The notes under the pieces were generated by a model. The model was not told the DNA's origin, ran no database searches, and was given only the letters and a program-made list of their open reading frames with translations. The position numbers and the translations under genes were made by a program. From Craterostigma plantagineum (taxonomy: Eukaryota > Streptophyta > Magnoliopsida > Lamiales > Linderniaceae), in the NCBI GenBank assembly GCA_027422505.1, contig JAPQWV010000643.1, forward strand, positions 124,001 to 188,000: a stretch of 64,000 nt of DNA, in the 5' to 3' direction. Positions within the stretch are counted from its first letter, which is position 1. Every line of letters begins with the position of its first letter. This document shows positions 24,375-35,089 of the stretch, piece by piece.

Positions 24375-25497
24375 TCTCTAGCCAGTGGTCCTGTTCCGCC
24401 GTAAGAGCTACTCTAGCTTCCTTCTGTTTGGTTAGTTGAAGCTTTCTGGAGTAGTAGCTGGCATCATTCTTCTTTGTAAGGGTGCACTCTCTGGCGAAAT
24501 GGTTAGTTTTACCACAGTTGAAACACTTCAGTGGGTCTTTTGAAGTTGTGGTTTCTGAGGACTCAGTTGGTTTCTCTTTATTTTTCGAGCTAGTAGTTCG
24601 AAGTCTATTAGCAGCGGATGAGGATTTCTTCTTGAAGTACTGCTTCATCATCATTTTGGCAATTCAGGCCAACTGTTTCCCAAATTCTTTGACGTCAGAA
24701 GGAAGTTCTGAATCCGATGGTTCCTCATCCACTGAAGAGCTGGGAAGCTTGACATGCTTTTCCTTGCGTGTGCGGAAGTTCCTCTTCTCCGAAACTAGAG
24801 CAATGAAGTCTTCGGCCTGTTTGCCCTTTTGCACTTTTTGAATCTCGCTGATGTCTTCTTCATGTTGTGCGAGGTTGTCAAAAACAGTGTGTATATCCAT
24901 CTCGTCCAAATCTTTGTTTTGAGTTGAGTGGATATCTTCTTTCATTCGGTGGGCAACGAGGACAAGAACCGAATGTTCATCTCCATGTTAGTCTTGTGTA
25001 TCTCAATTTTCCTCATTTCGTTGAGAACGGTGAGGTACCGCTGATAAAGATCATGCAAGCTCTCCTCATTCTTTGCTTCGAAGGAATCATGCGCAGTGAG
25101 TAGCCTTCTTAGCTTCGAAGCCTACTTAGGTTCTCTGCATCATCCTATGCAGTTCATCCCACATCCCTTCCGCCGTTGGAAGGCTGTCTATTTGTCTGTA
25201 GATGTCATTGGGGATGCCCTGCAGCAATGTGTTCTTAGCTATCAGATCGGCCTTTGCTCTTGTTTCTCGGCCTCATCGTACTCGCTAGGAATCTTCAGTT
25301 GCCTTCAACGGGAGGATTCTTTTATCGCCTTCTTGAGTAACCCAAAGTTGTGCGGGTCCTTCTTCGAATGATTTTAGTAAGTTTTCAGCCTGATCTTTAA
25401 GCTCTATGAAGTTCAAGAACCTACTTCTCCAAACTGTGTATTCGCCTCGTTTAAGGATTGAAGGACGGTTGTCGTTTCCAAGCGCATATGCATCCAT
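24370..25497 (-). pseudogene. Copia-D gag (zinc-knuckle capsid protein)
   Basis: Minus strand. Met at 25497 begins the family's gag (MDAYALGNDNRPSILKRGEY), followed by the capsid-like UBN2-type region (IPNDIYRQID equivalent near 25200) and Lys/Glu-rich segments. A CCHC knuckle (CFNCGKTNHFAREC) lies at about 24540-24490, then YYSRKLQLTKQKEA and the end at the Athila insertion. Several frameshifts (near 25290, 24950 and 24660) break it. The same start and knuckle occur in Copia-B (45850, about 44860) and Copia-C (57045, about 58030). It would form the virus-like particle and bind RNA. Confidence 0.88.
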
Positions 25498-26550
25498 TTG
25501 TTTTTGTTGAAGAATTGATTAAGGATCCTCGTTGATTGTCTTGAGGGTTTAAACTGATGTAACGTGCTTCACAAGTGACAAATTAGTCAGTAGCGTTTGA
25601 TTCGTAAGCAGTCGAGAATTATTTTTAATTCAATCTTTAAAATTTGATAAAAAAAAATAATATTATCAAAAAATTAAGTAATAGTTATTGTTCTTGTGCG
25701 TAAAACTGTCAAATTTTTCAAGGAAAATAATTGCTCAAAATCTTTCGGTAGAGAAAAATTTCTGAATCGTGAATTTATTTAGATTGCAAAGAAACAGTAC
25801 AATTAGTAAGTTTCTCACAGAGTCAAAATAAATTTGTTGACCGGGAATGTTTTTCGAGCGCAAATGATTTTCGCTATGTCAAACTTAACAGTCTGACCGA
25901 AAATATTTTTGAGAAAAGACTTTACGCGCGCAAAGTCAAAATAAGGCTCGTCTAAAAAGATTTTCGCTAAATAATGCTCGAGAAGTTTTTCAACTAAAAT
26001 CGCTCTTAGTGATGGCGACTTTAGCGTTGACTTAGTATTCTGAACGAGAAAAATTCTCGCCCAGAGTTTTCGATCGAGAAATTAATCTGATCGAAGACTT
26101 AGCGAGAAAAATTGAAATCGCGCAAATAATCACATAATACGAGTTAATAGTGATGCGAGCAAAAACAACAAATTAGACAGTGAAATTGCAGGTTTTTGCT
26201 CGAAATCATCTACTGATTACACACGAACAAACAACTAAACACTTCATGAAGCAAAATATATCGAATTTGTTCAAAATCAGTACGTGTTCTAAGTGTTCTT
26301 CGCACCAACAGTAGTTATCCAGATTCACCAATTCTGCTAATCCGAATTTCTAATCGCTACCGATCTAATCGCAAAAGATTTCTAGCACTTAAGCGTGCAC
26401 TAAAACATCAAATTCAAGTCAAATAAGCACATAATTAAGGCTATGAGACCGAATTCATTTTCGCACTAAAACTATTCTTCGCATGGAACAATTTCAGAAA
26501 TAAAATTCGATCCGATTTCTAACAATTTTGTTTCAAAACAGAACGAATCT
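25498..26550 (-). other. Copia-D 5' leader
   Basis: About 1.05 kb AT-rich untranslated leader between PBS and gag. No coding. It is dense in variants of CGATCGAGAAA and TTTTCGCT, shared with the leaders of Copia-B and Copia-C. Confidence 0.75.
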
Positions 26551-26562
26551 GCTCTGATACCA
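26551..26562 (-). promoter_or_regulatory. Copia-D primer-binding site (initiator-Met tRNA)
   Basis: Minus strand TGGTATCAGAGC, 2 bp inside the LTR. Confidence 0.95.
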
Positions 26563-26564
26563 CT

Positions 26565-26918
26565 TGTTAGGTCCTCGATTATCAACTCCTATGATCCTAG
26601 ACTTCAATCCTAAGTAATTCGATTAGAATGATCGAGATTTGAAGTTCGATCGAAAAACTTAATTGAAACCTCGAGAGAGAATGATCTTAGTGAGATAAGG
26701 ATTTCTATTGTTTCTCTCTCTAGAATTGGATTGTGAAGCCTTTCGGATTTAATTCAATAATTTTTTGGTTTTCAATTTGTAGGTTTACATAAGTATTTAT
26801 ACCAAACAATACTTGGTATAAATACAACTTAGTCCTAATCTAAGGACTATTATAAGAAACGTCCCAAATACGAAGGCAACTAATAAAATCAAAGTACAAT
26901 TCTAAACAATATTCTACA
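26565..26918 (-). repeat. Copia-D 5' LTR
   Basis: 354 bp, TGTTAGGTCC...ATTCTACA on the plus strand. The same LTR occurs at 27745, 31215, 46928 and (plus strand) 55794. It contains a perfect 13-bp inverted repeat around the TATA box (26793-26825). Confidence 0.93.
26793..26825. promoter_or_regulatory. Palindromic TATA element in Copia-D LTR
   Basis: Arms GTATTTATACCAA and TTGGTATAAATAC with a 7-nt loop. It gives TATAAATA on both strands. Conserved in all LTRs of this family in the window. Confidence 0.7.
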
Positions 26919-27744
26919 ATATATACTATTAGTGTAATACCATCTTAAGTTTTTGATGGCGGTGTAGTTGTCGAGTATTCATTTAGTGGCCAAGAGGTTT
27001 GGGGACGAGTCTAAACTGTAACCCCATTAACAAAATTTTGTCTTTTTAACTTTTATTTATCAATTTATTATGAAATTTATTTATAATTATATACACAGTC
27101 ACATCTTTCATCAATGATTTTTTTAATATATTTGCAACATAATTTATGTCTTTTCATATATACCATTTAATTTATTTTTTTTTTGTATGATATGATTACA
27201 CAGTTGTATTTATCAACCAAAATATTTATGATTACAAAAAACAAAAAATTAAATATTTCCAATTTAACATATAAAGAATGTTTTTGATACTCATATCTTT
27301 TAAATTAAAGATCCTTTTAGTTATTACTCATTGATTTTTTTTTTCAATTTCAACATTATCATTTAAAATAATTTTTTTCATTATCTTTCTTTTTTATATC
27401 AGTAACATATTTTTCTTCCAATATCAGTAACATATAATAAATTAAGTTTTTGTGTAAACAAATATATATATTTAGAATAAGAAAAATATACGAACTTATA
27501 TCTTAAGGTACAAGAAGTCATCGACCCCCCGGATGTCAGATTTTGGGTCCGCCACTTCCTACACTCCATGATGGCGGCACATGCAAGCCCACATTCCTAC
27601 TTGCACTCAGCATCGCAAAACCTAAAAATGATATATAGTCTATTATGTGAATAGTATACATTTATAAACAATAAGATGCTAAAATTAGACGTACCCTCAA
27701 CCATTGCATTCTGTATAGCCCCGACCTCAAACTCCATGCCCAAC
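26919..27744. other. AT-rich non-element sequence between Copia-D and Copia-A
   Basis: About 825 bp not assigned to any element. It is mostly A/T runs, with a segment near 27525-27556 resembling the ends of hAT-like repeats (rc AGTGGCGGACCC). At the right end, 27690-27744 on the minus strand, an open stretch (LGMEFEVGAIQNAMVEG) is followed by GTACGT, which could be an exon end. No confirmed gene. Confidence 0.5.
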
Positions 27745-28094
27745 AGTTAGGTCCTACGATTAACAACTCTATGATTTTAGGCATGAATTCTAAGTAATTC
27801 GATGATAATGATTGACATTTAGAATCGATCGAAAAACTCAAATGAAGATCGAGAGAGAGAATTCGAATAGAGTGAGAAAGTTACTATTGTTTCTCTCTCT
27901 AGAAACTGAATTGCAAGCCTTTCGGATCAATTTCCGAAACTTTCTCTATTCAGCACAATTCGTTTGCATGTATTATACCAAACAAACTTGGTATAAATAT
28001 CAAACTAGTCCTAATCTAAGGACTACTATACAAAACGCTCCTAATTACAAGGACAACTAATAAAATCAAGCACAATTAAAATATATACTCTACA
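27745..28094 (-). repeat. Copia-A 3' LTR
   Basis: 350 bp, AGTTAGGTCC...CTCTACA on the plus strand. The first base pair of the canonical TG is mutated to AG. The TATA palindrome is at 27971-27999 with one arm missing a base. Confidence 0.88.
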
Positions 28095-31000
28095 ATCTCC
28101 CCCTTTGTGCTTGATTGCGTTTTCGCGCTGTTTGTCCTCGTCGGGCGTAATACGATCTGCGCAAGCCCACGCATGCTCCAAGTTCCTGAGCATTTCCCTC
28201 AGCTTTAGGCACTCCTCGATGTCATCTAATAACTCCATCAGGAGCGGTTGTTCTCTCACGAATGGATCCTCAGCATTGTATCTCTATTGATTTCTTCCAA
28301 CCTCTGCTCGATATTCCTCTTGATGACCTGAGCGTCCCATCGCAAAAATTATGAATCTCAGTCTTCAGCATCATCCTAGTCCTTTTGGCAATTGGATTGC
28401 GGTAGGTGATGCCTAGGACTGAGCTGATGTGCACATGATTGCTTGGAATCTCTTCGATCTCAGGTCCTTTGTTGAGCGGTTCCGCCATGTTGACCTTCTT
28501 CATGTTGCTCTCCAGAGCCATATGAAGGTCATGCATTGCAAAGTGTTTGACTTGGCGCATCATGAACCGGTAGAGCCCTTCGAGGCCTTCTTTCTTGACG
28601 AGGCCTTGAGGACCTTTGTACTTCTCCACGTACAGCTGATAGAGGTTGTATACCTCGTCGGCAGGGAGATACGGAAGGTCGCTCTCTCTTAGTTCCTCTC
28701 GGGTTCTGTCCACTCGCTCAATGACGTATATTGGGGTTGGAAGTCCTCCTTTGGTACAGTAGATGCTGAGAAGCTGGCAAATTGGGAAGAGACTCTTATA
28801 ATGACTCTTGACTTGTCCTTTAGTCATCCCCAGCCTTACGTCAGGTCCTAGTTGAGTCAGCATCCAGAGATAGGTGATCCTCTTCTGCTGCTCCCAGTGA
28901 GAGATCCCTCTTAGCTCAAATACGTTCGGCTTTTTGATTCTGTCCGGTGAGCTCCAAATATTCTCACGGACTTCTTCGAGGAAGGGTATCTGTATCGGAT
29001 ATTTTCTCACGGCGTATCGATCCGAACGGTCCCTGACATTTGTCTTATGGGGGAAACCGCTCGTTGCGTGATCAGCTCTGAAAGCCCTGTGGGATCTTGT
29101 TCGTGGTCTACGCCTTCCTGAAGTTCGTATCAGCACGAGGTCCACCGAAGCTTGTTGCAAAATTTGTCGAACTTCCATGAGCCGCTGTACTTGATGCTCC
29201 TCGGGCATATAATGGGTCGCCCACTGTTCTTCAAAAATGAATTTGTCGAGATATTCATGTGGATTGACGCCGTGTCCTGAAGGTCCCGGTTGTTCTGGAG
29301 CTGTTGCGGGAGTAGCTTGGGTTTGTGCCAGAGCTACGAGCATCGCAGCACTTGCTTCTTCTTCCGGAAGTAAAGGGGCTTGAGTAGATCGATGGTGTGG
29401 GCGGGGCGTCCGTAGGTTAAAGGTTGGTGGGTCAATATGGGTTAGAGTGGTGGTGCGGTGCGTGGTGTGGGTGGTTTGTGTTTGAGTTTGGGTTTGGGTT
29501 TCACCTGCTCCAGCGCTTGTTTGCGTCGCGCCCGAGCCTTGTCCTTGGCCACTTGTAGATGTCCGTGACCTCTTCTCCCCCTCATGATGGTCCTGATCGT
29601 CAGGATCGCCATGTCTGTGCCTTGAGTGGGAGCTTTGGTCTCGGCAAGTGTCAGTAGGTGGCTCAGGATGATCCACCAATCGCCTATAAAGAGACTCTTC
29701 TTGAGGCGACAGAATGGAGAGGCCGATCAAGCGGCGAGTAGTATGTCGTGGAGCTCGGTGATGGATATGGTGTATGGGTTGATGAGGATGGATGAATTGG
29801 CTAAAGGGTCGATGGGTGTGGGTTGTGGAGGTATAGGATAGGGTCGTGACGAGGTGCCTTCGGAGGCAGGTGCTTTCCCGGTGTCTCTGCGGGATGCCTC
29901 TACGGCAGTAAGAACTCTCTCCAATATCTTGTCTTCAAGCGATTGAACAGCAGCGGAAAGAGTTGCTTGGAATTGCTCATTCGTCACAAACGGCGCGGAC
30001 GCCTCCTTGGATGTTCCAGGACGAATGATGTCGCCTGTTATCAACCGTTGAGTAGGCACAGACTCCTCAGGTTGGCTCACAGTCACTTGAGGTTGTGACT
30101 GTATGAGACTTCCACCCAATCCTCGAGTCGAATCTTGAAGATTCGCCTCTATGGGTGTTATGGCAGGCTCAGGTTGCCCCTGCGAATCAGACACTGGTAG
30201 ATTTGGTTGCGGCTCAAGATTGAGCGAAGAAGTGCCGGCAACACTCGTAGAAGCGGTCAGCATCGTGTCTGGTGCGGTGGTGACGGCCGGGAAGAGGGAC
30301 TCCAACTGAATGCTAAGTTCCTGGGAGTCCTTCTTATCAGGCTGATTTCCTCATCAGACTCTGTGTCAGACGGGGTGGCTGTATGAGGAGTAGGGTCATG
30401 ATCGACGTCCTCCAGCATCGTGGAAGCGAGCTTGGCCCCATTCAACCTCGGGCTGTGCTATTGGTTGAAGAACCTTCTCAATGGATTCTTCGAGCACGCC
30501 AACATGGACGGGCACTTCCACTTGATATTCATGTTCAGGAGCCTCAAGTGCCATCTCAGTAGCCACGACGTCTATTAGTGTATCATCTACGTCGGGCATA
30601 TGCACATCGACCAGTGAAGACTCCTGTTGAAGCTCCTGAGCGACATCATCTATCATCGTGTCATCAGGGCTTTGTTGGTGTTGTTGGGTAGGGCTCACTT
30701 GGAAATCTGCCGGGGGCCTTCTGATCATTTGTTCGGTGAGATTATGTTCCCAACAGAATCTTGAATATTCAGCTCCAGCGGGGTCGGCGAGCCAAAGAAG
30801 GTTGAGCGGAATCGGTATCGACGGTTGGTCCAAGTCCGTGAGCCGTGGATTGTGAAAGAACTTGAGCTTGGGTGGTTGATAACTTCCTCCCAGAGGCAGG
30901 CGAGGAATGTTCTGTTCATGCATCTTCATATATTGGCGAATGATGACATTAAACCACCGAGCGTAGGGCACATTCTTCGATCTTCTCCTTTAGCCGTATC

Positions 31001-31209
31001 TGGTCTGCAAGATCATTCCAGATCAGCTGCATGAAATCGTAATTTCTGGAGAATGCGAGTCCATGAAAGATCCGCAGTATGTTGCCATTGCCCTTGTCGA
31101 AGCCAGCATGCTTGGGTGATAGACACTTGTTCACAATCCCGAACAGTGTCTTCCAGTGATGAGGAATATCGCTGCTCTGGACCTGAGCTAGCTTGGTGAG
31201 CTGCGGTTG
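28041..31209 (-). pseudogene. Copia-A third ORF (env-position protein), C-terminal portion
   Basis: Minus strand; continues from 47656-47284 across the Copia-B insertion. Blocks in order: a conserved globular-looking region (SPKHAGFDKGNGNILRIFHG, about 31110-31060; ARWFNVIIRQYM), a long acidic Pro/Gln/Ser/Thr-rich middle (30700-29400, with a TQTQTQT tract near 29480), then a conserved C-terminal block (ELRGISHWEQQKRITYLWML, YQLYVEKYKGPQG, KTRMMLKTEMH-like). Frameshifts near 30985, 30330, 29730 and 28265. The last open segment runs through the polypurine tract and stops at 28041, 54 bp inside the LTR. No signal peptide or clear transmembrane helix seen. The N-terminal block (VTASVPMVY) resembles, as I recall, hypothetical proteins annotated in Asteraceae retroelements. 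Function unknown. Confidence 0.75.
28095..28107 (-). promoter_or_regulatory. Copia-A polypurine tract
   Basis: Minus strand AAAGGGGGAGAT directly before the LTR start TGTAGAG. It lies inside the third ORF. Confidence 0.85.
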
Positions 31210-31214
31210 ATATC
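31210..31214. repeat. Target-site duplication of Copia-B (left copy)
   Basis: ATATC, exact match to 47279-47283. Confidence 0.95.
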
Positions 31215-31564
31215 TGTTAGGTCCTCAGATTAACAACTCTACGATCCTAGGCTAGAAACCATAGCAATTCGATCGTTTAGATGATCAATTGAATTCGATC
31301 AAAAAACTAAAATAAGAACACGAGAGAGAATTCAAGTAGAGTGAGAAAGTTACTGTTGTTTCTCTCTCTAGAAATCGATTTGCAAGCCCTTCGGATCAAT
31401 TCTCTAATTTTTCTCTATTCAGCTCAATTCATTTACAAGTATTTATACCAACAATCTTGGTATAAATATCGAACTAGTTCTTAATCTAAAGACTGATACA
31501 AGTAAAGCCCCTAATTACAAGGACAACTAATGAAATCAAGCACAATTACAAATGATATTCTACA
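31215..31564 (-). repeat. Copia-B 3' LTR
   Basis: 350 bp, TGTTAGGTCC...ATTCTACA on the plus strand, pairing with 46928-47278. The last 54 bp on the right are also the C-terminal coding end of ORF3 in the alternative frame. Confidence 0.95.
31440..31468. promoter_or_regulatory. Palindromic TATA element in Copia-B 3' LTR
   Basis: Perfect 12-bp arms TATTTATACCAA and TTGGTATAAATA with loop CAATC. Minus strand TATAAATA is the likely TATA box; the plus strand carries the mirror copy. Confidence 0.7.
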
Positions 31565-34500
31565 TTCTCCCCATTTGTGCTTGATTGCGTCTCCGCGCTG
31601 TTCGTCCTTGTCGGGCATAGTACGATCTGCGCAAGCCCAGCGCATGCTCGTAGTCCCTAATGGTCTCCCTGAGCTTCTGGCGCTCCTCGATGTCATCCAA
31701 CAATTCCATCAGGAGCGGCTGTTCTCTCACAAACCGGTGGATCCTCAGCATCGTGTCTCTGTTTATCTCTTCCAACCTCTGTTCGATATTTTGCCTAACG
31801 TTCTTGAGGGTTCCGTCGCAAAACTTGTGCATTTCTGTCTTCAGCATCATCCTGGTCTTCTTGGCAATTGGAATGTTGTAGGTGATGCCGGTGACAGAGC
31901 TGATGTGTATGTGATTGCTTGGAAGTCTCTCGATCTCAGGTCCTTTGAGGAGTGGTTCGGCCATGTTGACCTTCTTCATATTGCTCTCAAGCGCCATTTG
32001 AAGGTCGTGAGCGGCGAAGTATTTGACTTATCGCATCATGAACCGATAGAGCCCTTCGAGGCCTTCTTTCTTGATGAAGCCCTGAGGATCTTTGTACTTC
32101 TCCACGTATAGCTGATAAAGACGGTAGACATCATCGGCGGGGAGGTACGGCAGGTCGCTCTCGCTCAGTTCCTCTCGGGTCATGTCCACTCGTTCGATGA
32201 TGTAGTGACGTGTTGGAAGTCCTCCTTTGGCACAATAGACATTGAGGAGTTGGCAAATTGGGGAGAGTTCCCTGAGGTGACTCTTCAGTCGATTCTTCGA
32301 GATCCCCAGCCTCACGTCCGGTCCTAGTTGGGTCAGCATCCACAGATATGTCATTCTCTTCTGCTGATCCCAGTGAGAGATCCCTCTCAGCTCAAACTCA
32401 TCCGGCTTCTTAATTTGATCTGGTGACCTCCAAATGTTCTCCCTGACTTCTTCAAGGAAAGGTATCTCTATGTGAATGTTCTCCCACGGCGTGTCGATCC
32501 GAATGGTCCCTGGCATCTGTCTTGTAGGGGAGGTCGCTCGCTGTGCGATCAACTCCGGTAGCCTTGGGATTTCATTTTGATAGTCTACACCTTCTTGAAG
32601 TTCGTCGTCTTCAATGATCACGAGATCCACGGATGCTTGTTGTAAGAAGTGGCGTACGTCCTGAAGCCGTTGTCTCTGATGCTCCTCGGGCATGGAATGG
32701 GTCATCCACTGGCCTTCGAAGATGTACTTGTCTAATACTTCGTGTGGATTGACTCCATGTCCAGAGGGTCCCGGTTGGTCTGGAGCGACGGAGGGAGTAG
32801 CTTGGGTAGCTGCCAGAGCTACAAGCATTGCAGCGCTTGCTTCTTCTTTCGGAAGCAAGGGGCTTGAGTAGGTCGTCGGTGTGGGCAGAGGCATCCTGAG
32901 GTGAAAGGTTTGTGGGTCGATATGTGGTAGAGTGGCTGTGCGGTGCGTGGTTTGGGTAGTTTGGGTGGTTTGGGTAGTATAGGTGGTTTGGGTTTCACCA
33001 GCTCCAGCGCTCGTCCGCGTAGCGCCCGAGCCTTGTCCTTGGCCAGTTGTAGATGTCCTCGGCCTCTTCTACCCTCATGATGGTCCTGATCGTCAGGATC
33101 GTCATGTCTACGCCGGGAGTGGGAGCTTTGGCCTCGAAGGTGTCAGTCGGTGGCTCAGGATGATCCACCAATCGCCGATAGAGGGATTCTTCGTGAGGCG
33201 ATCGGATGGACAGGCCTATCAAACGGGCGAGGAGAATGTCGTGGAACTCGGTGATGGGGATGGTGTATGGGTTGATGAGGATGGAGGAAGTCGCTAGAGG
33301 GTCGGTGGGCGTGGATTGTGGAGTTGTGGGGTGGGTTTGTGACGAAGGACCTTTAGAGGCAGGTGCTTTCCCGGTATCTCTTCGGGATGCCTCGAGAGCT
33401 TGAAGTACTCTCTCCGTGATCTTGTCTTCCATAGTCTGTACAGCGGCAGAGAGAGCGGCCTGGAACTGCTCGTTCGTCACAAAGTGTGTGGACGCCTCCA
33501 TGGATGGACCAGGACGACTGATGTCGTCTGTTATCAACCCTTGAGTAGACACCGACTCTGTGGGTTGGCTCACAGTCACTTGAGGTTGTGACTGTATGAG
33601 ACTTCAACCCAATCCTCGAGTCGAATCCAGAGGATTCGCCTCTATGGGTGTTAAGGCAGGCTCAGGTTGCGCCTGCGAACCAGACACCACGTGAGTTGGT
33701 TGCGGCTCAAGATTGAGCGAAGAAGTGCCAGCAACACTTGTCGATGTGGGCAGCGTAGTATCTGGTGCGGCAGTGACGGCTGAGAAGAGAGACTCCAGCT
33801 GAATGCTTAGTCTTCTGGGAGTCCTCCTTATCAGGCTTTCCTCGTCAGACTCCGTGTCAGACGGGGTGGCCGTGTGAGGAGTGAGGTCACGATTGACGTC
33901 CTCCAGTGCCTGATCCGTCACCGGTGGAAGAGAGGTTTGCCCCATTTCAGTTTCGGGCTGTGCTTCTTGTTGAAGAACCTCCTCAAAAGTTTCTTCGAGC
34001 ACGCCAACTTGTATGGGCACTTCCACTTGTAATTCGAGTGCAGGAGCCTCGAGCGCCATCTCGGTAGCCACGACGTCTATCAAAGTATCTTCTACGTCGG
34101 GCATTGGCTCTTCGACCAAGGGAGGCTCCTGTTGAAGCTCCTGAGCGACAACATCGATCATCGTGTCGTCAGGGCTTGGTTGGTGTTGGGGAGGGCTCAC
34201 ATGGTGATCTGGGCCCTCTAATCATTGCTTCCGTTAAGTTGTGTTACCGGCAGAACCTCTGATACTCAGCTCCCGTGGGGTCGGCGAGCCTGAGTAAGCT
34301 GAGTGGAATTGGCATCGACGGTTGGTCCAGATCCGTGAGCCGTGGGTTGTGGAAAACCTTAAGCCTTGGCGGCTGGTAGTTTCCACCAGGAGGTAGCTGA
34401 GGGATGTTCTCTGCATGTAGCTCCATGAACTCCCTGATGATTACGTTGAACCAGCGAGCATAGGGCACGTTCTTTGACCTTCGGTTCTCCTTCAGCCATA

Positions 34501-35089
34501 TCTGTTCAGCTAGATCGTTCCAGATCAGCTGTGCAAAGTCGTAGTTTCTGGCGAAGGCGAGGCCGTGAAAGATCCGCAGTATATTGCCGTTGCCCTTGTC
34601 GAATCCAGCATGTTTGGGTGATAGACACTTGTTCACTATGCCGAACAGTGTCTTCCAGGGGTGAGGGATACCGCTGCTCTGGACCTGAACTAATCTTGTA
34701 AGCGGCGGTTGGTATCCGATGTGCATGAAATCCTGAATCATCTCAGCGTCGGTCGGGAGCGGGTCGTAGTTGTCGTGGTGGGGCAAGTCCAGCATCATCC
34801 CGAACTGGCTCTTGCTCATAAGAATATGCCGCGTCCCAAGTTTTGTAGTGAAGGAGAATGCTCCATTTGCTACAACTCCTTGTATATATCCTCAGAATTG
34901 CTGGAGATAGACCATCGGCACTGAGGCAGTGACCGTCAGCGCGTGCCAAATGAGGTGACCTCTGAGGATGGATACAATGATCTCGTCCGGGCACCGAAAT
35001 GTGTCCAGATCGAGCTGAAAGTTCGTATCCTGAACCTTCAAGTACATATTGTGATCATATATGTGGTTGTATCTTGGGTAGCGATCCAT
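31511..35089 (-). pseudogene. Copia-B third ORF (env-position protein), about 1190 codons
   Basis: Minus strand from Met 35089 (MDRYPRYNHIYDHNMYLKVQ). The N-terminal block (TFRCPDEIIVSILRGH, VTASVPMVYL) leads into a conserved domain (SPKHAGFDKGNGNILRIFHG, YDFAQLIWNDLAEQ, VPYARWFNVIIREFM; 34819-34244). A long acidic Pro/Gln/Ser/Thr-rich region (34200-32900) and a C-terminal block (ELRGISHWDQQKRMTYLWML, YQLYVEKYKDPQG, MREQPLLMELLDD-like) follow. Stops occur at 34892 (W to stop), 33602 and 32028 (Q to stop), with frameshifts near 34225, 32990 and 31640. The end frame crosses the polypurine tract and stops at 31511 inside the LTR, exactly as in Copia-A. The position after pol is that of the SIRE env-like ORF, but no signal peptide, furin site or transmembrane anchor is visible. 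The role is unknown. Confidence 0.78.
31565..31577 (-). promoter_or_regulatory. Copia-B polypurine tract
   Basis: Minus strand AAATGGGGAGAA directly before LTR start TGTAGAAT. One purine run position is T relative to Copia-A. Confidence 0.8.

Larger units (their letters stand above)
24370..26918 (-). mobile_element. Copia-D, right part (5' LTR, leader, gag)
   Basis: The 5' portion of the copia element whose remainder lies at 1-3045. It holds the LTR, initiator-Met PBS, an AT-rich leader and the gag gene up to the Athila insertion point. Confidence 0.93.

Noticed and set aside
26984..27556. Possible hAT-like MITE between AGTGGC (26985) and rc AGTGGCGGACCC (27545-27556)
   Set aside because: The left end matches only about six bases and there is no 8-bp target-site duplication (flanks ATTCATTT and TCCTACAC differ).
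31530..32111. 193-codon plus-strand ORF
   Set aside because: Antisense shadow of ORF3 of Copia-B. The same shadow in Copia-A is broken.
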